DNA of 6,009 nucleotides from an uncultured Clostridia bacterium. Lineage in GTDB: Bacteria > Bacillota_A > Clostridia > Christensenellales > CAG-138. Location of the stretch: contig CAMYWS010000074.1 of the NCBI GenBank assembly GCA_947302865.1, positions 1 through 6,009 of the forward strand, given 5' to 3'. A model generated the notes under the pieces. That model saw only the letters and a list, made by a program, of their open reading frames with translations. It ran no database searches and had not been told where the DNA came from. Both the position numbers and the translations under genes were made by a program. This document shows positions 1 through 6,009 of this stretch, piece by piece (position 1 is the stretch's first letter; each line of letters opens with the position of its first letter).

Positions 1-9
1 TCCTTTGCT

Positions 10-38
10 ATCGTACAACAAACGGGCGAAAAATGCAA
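10..38 (-). promoter_or_regulatory. Candidate promoter for a leftward gene beyond the window edge
   Basis: On the minus strand, TTGCAT (33-38) and TACGAT (10-15) are separated by exactly 17 bases. The -10 matches the consensus at four of six positions and the -35 at only three, so this is a moderate call. AAAGGA at 1-6 could be a ribosome binding site, but it would fall almost on the predicted transcription start, so that reading is doubtful. Two direct repeats of GCGTAA (46-51 and 57-62, 11 bases apart) lie just upstream of the -35. The gene it would serve is not in the window. Confidence 0.4.
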
Positions 39-69
39 GCGTTTCGCGTAAGATTTGCGTAAAGTCCGC

Positions 70-99
70 AAAACCGGATGCGAAAAGAACATTCATCCG
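70..99 (-). terminator. Weak candidate terminator after the third operon gene
   Basis: Immediately after the stop of the 100-1557 gene, the minus strand has CGGATG and CATCCG (arms at 94-99 and 75-80) around a 13-base loop, followed by GTTTT. The six-pair stem and large loop make it weak. It is listed because no better hairpin is visible between this gene and the left edge. Confidence 0.3.
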
Positions 100-1557
<1,458 letters not shown>

Positions 1558-1613
1558 TTCTGATATCACCGATCCGCTCTTCGGCCCTCGTCTTCCGCGC
1601 GTTAAGGGTACTG

Positions 1614-2705
1614 TCAGTACGTGATCTCAGTCTTCTTTTCGTAAATATAATCGGATCGTGTCAGCTTTTGCCTGATCACAATTTGCGCGGTCCCGTGTTC
1701 CGGGAAGGTATCCGGCGCGGGAACGGCGTAGACGAAGTTAAAGATGAACGATTCGCCGTCGAAGTAGCGGAACAGATCGGTCGGGGCGAATTCGCCCGTC
1801 AGGAGATTGCCGTCCGCGGTGATCGTGATCAGCACGTCCCCCGCTTCGAGCGCTTCGGGCTCGTCGCCGAAGATCACGCGCAGATCCGCGGTCCGCGCCT
1901 CCTCAATGCGCACGACGAAACAGTTCGGATACACCGTTCCGTACATGAATTCGACAATTCCGCCGATATCCTCCTCGGTGTCATAGTTGACGCCGATCCA
2001 GGGTGCCGCTTCCGCCGCGCTCCCGATTTCGACCGTCTCTTCGCCGGCATCCGTCCGGAATGTGAACGTCGTATCCATCACCAGCTCCGGTTCCCCGATC
2101 GTATCCGGATCCGGATACGTCTGAAACTGCTCAACCAGGAAGCCGTTCGCGTCAAAGCGGTCCGATTCGTATATGCCGTCTGCGATCTCCTCGGACGTCA
2201 GATGTGTCTCGACCGCGACTGCATTCGTGACCGGATCACGGAGGCGGAACGATGCGTCCGTGATCTTCTCCGGCACGGACAGCTTCAGCACCGCAAAATA
2301 CACCTGCGACGTGCGGAAAAAGATCGGTTCGACGCCGGGCGTCGGTTCGGGCGCGGGCTCCGGCGTCGGTTCGGGCGTGGGCGCTTCCGTCGGCGCAGGC
2401 GTCGCAATGGGCGTCGGTAAAGCGCTCGCTTCCGGCGTCTCTGCGGGGCTTTCTGTTTCCGCCGTCGGCGCCGCCTCCGCTTCCGCGGGTCTGTTTTTCG
2501 GATGCAGCGGCGCAAGTATGCCGAGCGGCAGAAGTCCGGCTACGGCAAGCAGCAGCATGATCCTGCGAAGGCGGGAAAGGTCTTTGCGTGCCTTCGCTTT
2601 GCGCGGAAACCGATTGAATTCATCGGGCAGCTCCGGAAACTCCGGCGCGCTGTTTTCCTGAAACTCCTGCGGGATCCTGTTCAGCTCGTGAACGCTTTCC
2701 CTCAT
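1614..2705 (-). CDS. Single-pass membrane protein with Pro-rich stalk, paralogue of the downstream gene
   Basis: Protein of 363 residues, not assigned to a known family. The tail (1-48) holds LPDEFNR at 26-32 and the basic juxtamembrane segment SRLRR. A hydrophobic helix follows (about 49-67), then a Pro/Glu/Thr/Ala-rich stalk (about 71-127, with repeated EPTP), then an ectodomain (128-363) that looks beta-rich and acidic and has no motif I can name. The first 32 residues match the product of the downstream gene at 17 positions without a gap, whereas the ectodomains show no obvious similarity: a duplicated membrane anchor with different external domains. Its ATG overlaps the channel's TGA as ATGA, and no Shine-Dalgarno is evident, so translation is probably coupled to the channel. 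Inferred topology is N-in/C-out. Partnership with the channel is suggested only by gene order and coupling. Confidence 0.87.
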   Translation of the reverse strand: MRESVHELNRIPQEFQENSAPEFPELPDEFNRFPRKAKARKDLSRLRRIMLLLAVAGLLPLGILAPLHPKNRPAEAEAAPTAETESPAETPEASALPTPIATPAPTEAPTPEPTPEPAPEPTPGVEPIFFRTSQVYFAVLKLSVPEKITDASFRLRDPVTNAVAVETHLTSEEIADGIYESDRFDANGFLVEQFQTYPDPDTIGEPELVMDTTFTFRTDAGEETVEIGSAAEAAPWIGVNYDTEEDIGGIVEFMYGTVYPNCFVVRIEEARTADLRVIFGDEPEALEAGDVLITITADGNLLTGEFAPTDLFRYFDGESFIFNFVYAVPAPDTFPEHGTAQIVIRQKLTRSDYIYEKKTEITY

Positions 2706-3610
2706 TTCTGATGCAGGTCGAGCTGCGGGAACGGCACCTCAACGCCGAGCTTGCGCATGCCGATGAACAGATCGTGGTTCAGCGCGCGCGCACCCATGAA
2801 GATGTCGCCCTCACGCACGTCGACCGTGAACCGAAGCAGTACCGCGCTGTCGTCAAGCTTGTTGACGCCGAGGTATTCCGGCACGTTCAGCATCAGCGGC
2901 TGATTGTTCTCATAGATCTGCTGCAGAAGCGCGGGGATCTGCTTTTCGAGTTCGGTGATGTCCGTCTCGTACGGGATCGGAAAATCGGAAACGGATTTGG
3001 AAGAGTTGTCCGAACGGTTCAGGACGTTCTTCATATCCGAATTGTTGATGATCTTGATGTTTCCGCCGACGTCGGTCAGAACGGTCGAGCGTACGTTGAT
3101 CTCGGTGACCGTGCCGCGGAAGCCGTCGACCTCGATGATGTCGCCGACGTTGTACTGATTGTCGATCAGGATGAACATGCCGGTGACGATGTCGGCGATC
3201 AGGCTTTCAGCGCCGAAACCGATGATCAGGGCCAAGATCCCGAGACCGGCAAGGATCGTCACGATGTCGACGTTGAAGATCGTCAGCGCCACGCAGATCG
3301 CGGCGAGGACCACCGCATAGCGCAGAACGTTCTTGGCAAGCGAGATCATCGTGCGGAGACGGTTGTTTTTCGGATTCGGCAAACTCAGAAGGAACAGAAC
3401 GATGCCCTCCGCCGCGAACATGACAAGCAGGATCAGGATCCCGCGGAGCACCGCTTTGCCGTTCAGCGTGAGCTTCGGGATCTCGTCAAAGATACCGAAA
3501 CTCCTGCCGAGATAATAGACCAGCGCGGCGATCGCCGCCAGAATGATCGCGCGGAGCAGCGCGCCGAACTTTTTGGAGTTCGATCTTCTCCTTGCTGATT
3601 TTGATTTCAT
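2702..3610 (-). CDS. MscS-family small-conductance mechanosensitive ion channel
   Basis: Protein of 302 residues, near the usual size of small MscS channels (about 280-300). These channels open under membrane tension to release solutes during hypo-osmotic shock. Visible parts: a basic N-terminus; hydrophobic helices at about 17-35, 53-77 and 95-112; the pore-lining helix at about 115-140, rich in Gly and Ala (AGLGILALIIGFGAESL); and the beta domain that follows, with the family signature around VGDIIEVDGFRGTVTEI (155-171). The C-terminal alpha/beta vestibule ends near 302. Where many family members have a PNG-type turn, this one has INNSDM. The start is supported by GGGAGG at 3620-3625, nine bases upstream. 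It is first in an operon with two paralogous stalked membrane proteins and has its own strong promoter. Family assignment is firm; the gating stimulus and any ion preference cannot be read from the sequence. Confidence 0.95.
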   Translation of the reverse strand: MKSKSARRRSNSKKFGALLRAIILAAIAALVYYLGRSFGIFDEIPKLTLNGKAVLRGILILLVMFAAEGIVLFLLSLPNPKNNRLRTMISLAKNVLRYAVVLAAICVALTIFNVDIVTILAGLGILALIIGFGAESLIADIVTGMFILIDNQYNVGDIIEVDGFRGTVTEINVRSTVLTDVGGNIKIINNSDMKNVLNRSDNSSKSVSDFPIPYETDITELEKQIPALLQQIYENNQPLMLNVPEYLGVNKLDDSAVLLRFTVDVREGDIFMGARALNHDLFIGMRKLGVEVPFPQLDLHQK

Positions 3611-3641
3611 CGGTTGTTTCCTCCCTTGTCAGATTATATAC

Positions 3642-3670
3642 AGTATACAGTTTGACGCGTGTTATGTCAA
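3642..3670 (-). promoter_or_regulatory. Promoter of the channel operon
   Basis: On the minus strand, TTGACA (3665-3670, perfect consensus) is followed after 17 bases by TATACT (3642-3647, five of six). Predicted transcription start is near 3635, giving a leader of about 25 bases. A second TATAAT-like hexamer lies just downstream but is badly spaced from the -35. The -35 lies within TTGAC-N9-GTCAA, a small inverted repeat that might bind a regulator. Confidence 0.85.
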
Positions 3671-3685
3671 GAAACGGCGGATGCG

Positions 3686-3714
3686 AAAAGCGCTCCGCCT
3701 CGCCGGCAAAGCGC
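3686..3714 (-). terminator. Intrinsic terminator of the glycosyltransferase gene
   Basis: Eight bases after the stop codon, the transcript can form a ten-pair stem from GCGCTTTGCC (3705-3714) and GGCGGAGCGC (3690-3699), including two G-U pairs, around a five-base loop GGCGA, followed by TTTT (3686-3689). The U run is short. Its position just before the channel promoter fits a boundary between two transcription units. Confidence 0.75.
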
Positions 3715-3722
3715 CCGGGATC

Positions 3723-4667
3723 TCAGTTTTCTTCCGTGTTCAGCGTTTCCGCGACGATGTACAGCGGACGGTCCTTGAGCTCGTCGTACATGCGCCCGAG
3801 GTACATGCCCTGCACGCCGACGAAACAGAACAGGAGCGCAAAGAGCAGCGTGCCGCCGACGGCCGCCCAGAGCCATTGCGGGCAGCCCGCGCCGAAGACC
3901 GCGGTGAGAATGATCATGGCGACGAGCCCGAGCACGCCGAGCACGCCGAGCGCGACGCCGACGCCGAACGGCAGCTCCAGCGGCTTTGACGAAAAGTTGA
4001 AGATGCCGTCGCACGCAAGCCTGATCATCTTTTTCAGCGTGTACTTCGTCCTGCCCGCCGCGCGTTCCTCGCGCACGTACTCGATCGGAACGGCTTCAAA
4101 ACCCATCCATGCGGACATCCCGCGTAAAAACCTTGCCTGCTCGCGCATCTTTAGGAAGACGTTTGCGACCTTGCGGTCCAGAAGCCGGAAATCACCGGTG
4201 TCGAGCGGGATCGGATACGCGCTCATCCACGAAAGGAGCCGGTAATAGAGCTTTGCGGTGAGCTTTTTGAATACGGTCTCTCCCTTGCGCTTCAGCCGTT
4301 TGCCGTAGACGATGTCCGCGCCGTCCTTCCACATCTTCACCATCTTCGGGATCAGTTCGGGCGGGTCCTGCAGGTCGACGTCGATGATGATCAGCGCGTC
4401 GCCCTTTGCGTGATCCATGCCGCAGGTCACGGCAAGCTGGTGCCCGAAGTTGCGCGAGAAAGACCAGACCTTTACGGTATCCGGGTGCTCCTTCGCTAAG
4501 GCGCGAAGCTGTTTCATCGTGCCGTCGCGGCTGCCGTCGTTCACGTAGATGATCTCGTACGGGTGCCCGGTCGATCGCATGGCGGCGTCCATGCGGCGAT
4601 AGGATTCCATCAGGACTTCTTCCTCATAATAAACGGGTATGATCAGGGAAAGCATCTTTTGTGCCAT
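3723..4667 (-). CDS. GT2-family polyprenyl-phosphate glycosyltransferase
   Basis: Protein of 314 residues of the GtrB/CsbB/DPM1-like type. These enzymes move a sugar from a nucleotide donor to undecaprenyl phosphate on the cytoplasmic face, supplying a lipid-linked sugar for decoration of wall polymers or other surface glycans. Visible features: the nucleotide-binding start IIPVYYEEE (9-17), YVNDGSRDGT (41-50), SRNFGHQLA (71-79), the metal/donor motif DVDLQDPPE (96-104, with D96 and D98), the acceptor-side GDFRLLDR (158-165), and an amphipathic segment with RTKYTLKKM before two C-terminal membrane helices. The length is typical. AGGAGG at 4673-4678 lies five bases before the ATG. The gene is monocistronic here, with its own promoter and terminator. 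In three-component glycosylation systems the partner flippase and GT-C transferase often lie nearby, but neither is in this window. The sugar cannot be determined from sequence. Confidence 0.94.
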   Translation of the reverse strand: MAQKMLSLIIPVYYEEEVLMESYRRMDAAMRSTGHPYEIIYVNDGSRDGTMKQLRALAKEHPDTVKVWSFSRNFGHQLAVTCGMDHAKGDALIIIDVDLQDPPELIPKMVKMWKDGADIVYGKRLKRKGETVFKKLTAKLYYRLLSWMSAYPIPLDTGDFRLLDRKVANVFLKMREQARFLRGMSAWMGFEAVPIEYVREERAAGRTKYTLKKMIRLACDGIFNFSSKPLELPFGVGVALGVLGVLGLVAMIILTAVFGAGCPQWLWAAVGGTLLFALLFCFVGVQGMYLGRMYDELKDRPLYIVAETLNTEEN

Positions 4668-4693
4668 AACTTCCTCCTCGTTTCTTTTTTATC

Positions 4694-4722
4694 AGTATAG
4701 CCCAAAAAAGTTTGGGTTGCAA
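4694..4722 (-). promoter_or_regulatory. Promoter of the glycosyltransferase gene
   Basis: On the minus strand, TTGCAA (4717-4722) is followed after 17 bases by TATACT (4694-4699). Transcription would start near 4687, giving a leader of about 20 bases that already contains the AGGAGG site. The same TTGCAA, a perfect palindrome, is also the -35 of the divergent aldolase promoter. Confidence 0.75.
4701..4716. repeat. Inverted repeat CCCAAA-AAAG-TTTGGG, possible operator
   Basis: Two perfect six-base arms (4701-4706 and 4711-4716) are separated by four bases. The element fills all but one base of the 17-base spacer of the glycosyltransferase promoter and directly abuts the shared -35. A protein bound here would block the leftward promoter and sit next to the -35 of the rightward one. 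No regulator is identified. The arms could also be chance in this A/T-rich gap. Confidence 0.5.
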
Positions 4723-4745
4723 TTCCTTTTTCGCGGATATATAAT
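4717..4745 (+). promoter_or_regulatory. Promoter of the aldolase gene
   Basis: TTGCAA (4717-4722) and a perfect TATAAT (4740-4745) are separated by 17 bases. Predicted start of transcription is near 4752, giving a leader of about 29 bases. A/T-rich DNA around it contrasts with the GC-rich flanking genes. Confidence 0.85.
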
Positions 4746-4764
4746 AAAGGCAGAAACTTAAAAT

Positions 4765-4770
4765 AAGGAG
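4765..4770 (+). promoter_or_regulatory. Ribosome binding site that decides the aldolase start
   Basis: AAGGAG lies ten bases before the ATG at 4781 and four bases before an in-frame TTG at 4775. The spacing to TTG is too short, while the ATG gives the family's usual N-terminus (MAIVTSTEMF), so the ATG is preferred. Confidence 0.8.
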
Positions 4771-4780
4771 ATTTTTGGCA

Positions 4781-5764
4781 ATGGCAATCGTAACAAGCAC
4801 CGAAATGTTCAAAAAAGCATACGCCGGCGGATACGCGATCGGCGCATTCAACGTCAACAACATGGAGATCATCCAGGGCATCACCGCGGCGGCGATCGCG
4901 GAACGCGCTCCTCTCATTCTGCAGGTTTCGAAGGGCGCGCGCGCTTACGCAAACCACATCTACCTGATGAAGCTGATCGAAGCGGCGATCGAAGACGCCG
5001 AGCAGAACGCGGGCTTTGACCTGCCGATCTGCGTCCATCTGGACCACGGCGACAGCTTCGAGCTGTGCAAGAGCTGCATCGACGGCGGCTTCACCTCCGT
5101 CATGATCGACAAGTCCGGTCTGCCGCTCGAGGAGAACATCGCGATCACCAGACAGGTCGTCGAATACGCGCACGATCACGGCGTGGTCGTCGAGGCGGAG
5201 CTCGGTACGCTTGCCGGCGTCGAGGACGAGGTCAACGTTTCCGCGGAGGATTCCTCCTATACGCATCCGGACGACGTGCAGGAATTCGTCGAGCGCACCG
5301 GCTGCGACTCGCTCGCGATCGCGATCGGCACGAGCCACGGCGCATACAAGTTTACCGCGGCGCAGTGCACGCGCAATGAAAAAGGCATTCTGGTTCCCCC
5401 GCCCCTCCGCTTCGACATCCTCCGCGAAGTCGAAAAGCGTCTGCCGGGTTTCCCGATCGTTCTGCACGGTTCCTCCTCCGTCCCGCAGGAATTCGTCAAA
5501 ATCATCAACGAGAACGGCGGCAGGATGCCCGACGCGGTCGGCATCCCCGAGGAACAGCTTCGTGAAGCTGCCCGCATGGCGGTCTGCAAGATCAACATCG
5601 ACAGCGACCTGCGCCTTGCGATGACGGCATGCATCCGTCAGTACTTCAACGAGCATCCGGATCACTTCGACCCGCGCCAGTATCTGAAGCCCGCGCGCGC
5701 CGCCATCCAGAAGATGGTCCAGCACAAGCTGGTCGACGTACTCGGCTGCAACGGCAAAGCATAA
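4781..5764 (+). CDS. fba: Class II fructose-bisphosphate aldolase
   Basis: Cytoplasmic zinc-dependent enzyme that reversibly splits fructose 1,6-bisphosphate into dihydroxyacetone phosphate and glyceraldehyde 3-phosphate in glycolysis and gluconeogenesis. The 327 residues span a complete TIM-barrel aldolase. Visible motifs: GAFNVNNMEI (21-30) near the N-terminus; HLDHG (86-90) with catalytic D88 and zinc ligand H89; EAELGTLAG (138-146); zinc-ligand histidines H186 in GTSHG and H229 in LHGSSS; and the phosphate-binding KINIDSDLR near the C-terminus. The bacterial-type lysine Schiff-base active site of class I is absent, as expected. The motif set fits the clostridial/Gram-positive branch. Related tagatose-bisphosphate aldolases share the fold, but no tagatose or galactitol genes are adjacent, so the glycolytic role is favoured. 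It has its own promoter and terminator, diverges from the glycosyltransferase gene, and appears monocistronic. Confidence 0.96.
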   Translation: MAIVTSTEMFKKAYAGGYAIGAFNVNNMEIIQGITAAAIAERAPLILQVSKGARAYANHIYLMKLIEAAIEDAEQNAGFDLPICVHLDHGDSFELCKSCIDGGFTSVMIDKSGLPLEENIAITRQVVEYAHDHGVVVEAELGTLAGVEDEVNVSAEDSSYTHPDDVQEFVERTGCDSLAIAIGTSHGAYKFTAAQCTRNEKGILVPPPLRFDILREVEKRLPGFPIVLHGSSSVPQEFVKIINENGGRMPDAVGIPEEQLREAARMAVCKINIDSDLRLAMTACIRQYFNEHPDHFDPRQYLKPARAAIQKMVQHKLVDVLGCNGKA

Positions 5765-5779
5765 CTCCCGTTTATACCG

Positions 5780-5810
5780 CGCCCGGTCCGGTTTCGGACC
5801 GGGCGTTTCT
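5780..5810 (+). terminator. Strong intrinsic terminator of the aldolase gene
   Basis: A perfect eleven-pair stem, CGCCCGGTCCG (5780-5790) with CGGACCGGGCG (5795-5805), has a four-base GTTT loop and is followed by TTTCT. It starts 15 bases after the stop codon. Confidence 0.93.
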
Positions 5811-5815
5811 ATATC

Positions 5816-5850
5816 AAAGAACCGATCGCAGACCGCGATCGGTTTCTTTT
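5816..5850. terminator. Second, apparently bidirectional terminator between convergent genes
   Basis: AACCGATCGC (5820-5829) pairs perfectly with GCGATCGGTT (5835-5844) around AGACC. The stem can extend with AAAG/CTTT past a one-base bulge. Plus-strand reading ends in TCTTTT. Minus-strand reading ends in TTCTTTGATAT, so it can also end the transcript of the gene entering from the right. It backs up the aldolase terminator only ten bases upstream. Confidence 0.8.
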
Positions 5851-5862
5851 CCGGTTCGTCAA

Positions 5863-6009
5863 TTATGCGTGAAAACCGTCCGCCGTGAAGTTCTCCGCGG
5901 TCACGCTGTGATGCAGTTCGTGATAATACCCCGCTTCCGAAAGCGAGATATACGGTCCCGTGTAGAAGATCGCAAGGACGCCGAAGGTCAGGATCGTCAG
6001 GATGATCCA
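5863..6009 (-). CDS. C-terminal end of an unidentified membrane protein (partial)
   Basis: The minus strand is open from the window edge to a TAA at 5863-5865, giving the last 48 residues of a protein whose start lies to the right. It begins with a hydrophobic stretch (WIILTILTFGVLAIFYTG) that looks like a membrane helix. A polar tail of about 30 residues follows, with several histidines (YYHELHH, then GFHA at the end). Codon use is GC-rich like the neighbours. The stop is followed by the hairpin at 5816-5850 on this strand, which supports a real gene end. No family is recognised from this fragment. Confidence 0.7.
   Translation of the reverse strand, partial: WIILTILTFGVLAIFYTGPYISLSEAGYYHELHHSVTAENFTADGFHA

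Noticed and set aside
1558..1569. GTG start four codons upstream for the third operon gene
   Set aside because: The ATG at 1557 aligns exactly with the paralogue's start. The GTG is more likely part of the GGTGAT ribosome contact.
1608..1620. Palindrome GTACTG-T-CAGTAC centred on the stop of the second operon gene
   Set aside because: The arms are only six bases with a one-base centre, so an RNA hairpin would have about four pairs and no U run. Probably chance.
2711..3598. 295-residue plus-strand open frame opposite the channel gene
   Set aside because: Antisense shadow in GC-rich DNA. The composition (Asp/Arg/Val-rich, no hydrophobic core) is typical of a reverse reading of an MscS gene.
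4643..5725. 360-residue minus-strand open frame opposite the aldolase
   Set aside because: The aldolase reading contains all catalytic and zinc motifs. The antisense frame overlaps the intergenic promoters and the glycosyltransferase start.

Overview
The window looks like chromosomal DNA from a fairly GC-rich member of the Clostridia (Bacillota), probably an uncultured gut-type lineage. This is inferred from the clostridial-type class II aldolase, strong AGGAGG-like ribosome binding sites, sigma-A-like promoters with 17-base spacers, short GC-rich intrinsic terminators, and membrane proteins carrying long Thr-Pro linkers. No phylogenetic search was possible. There are no tRNA or rRNA genes, insertion sequences, or CRISPR arrays.

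Left part, minus strand (about 100-3670): one transcription unit. A consensus-like promoter (TTGACA, 17 bases, TATACT) drives an MscS-family mechanosensitive channel. Its stop codon overlaps the start of a second gene by four bases (ATGA), and a third gene follows after a 56-base gap. Genes two and three are paralogues. Each has a conserved cytoplasmic tail of about 48 residues, one membrane helix, a Pro/Thr-rich stalk and a different extracytoplasmic part. The third also has InlB-type (Listeria-Bacteroides) repeat-like segments and a second Pro-rich linker. A candidate outward promoter lies at the left edge.

Middle (3686-4780): a minus-strand polyprenyl-phosphate glycosyltransferase of family GT2 with its own intrinsic terminator. 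It diverges from the aldolase gene across 113 bases. The two promoters there appear to share one palindromic TTGCAA hexamer as their -35 element, each with a 17-base spacer. A perfect inverted repeat fills the spacer of the glycosyltransferase promoter.

Right part (4781-6009): a plus-strand class II fructose-bisphosphate aldolase, then a strong terminator and a second, apparently bidirectional one. Last is the 3' end of a minus-strand membrane-protein gene that enters from the right edge.

Functionally, the aldolase is central glycolysis. The glycosyltransferase, the channel and the two stalked proteins all act at the cell envelope. The most interesting items are the channel plus duplicated stalk-protein operon and the shared -35 divergent promoter.
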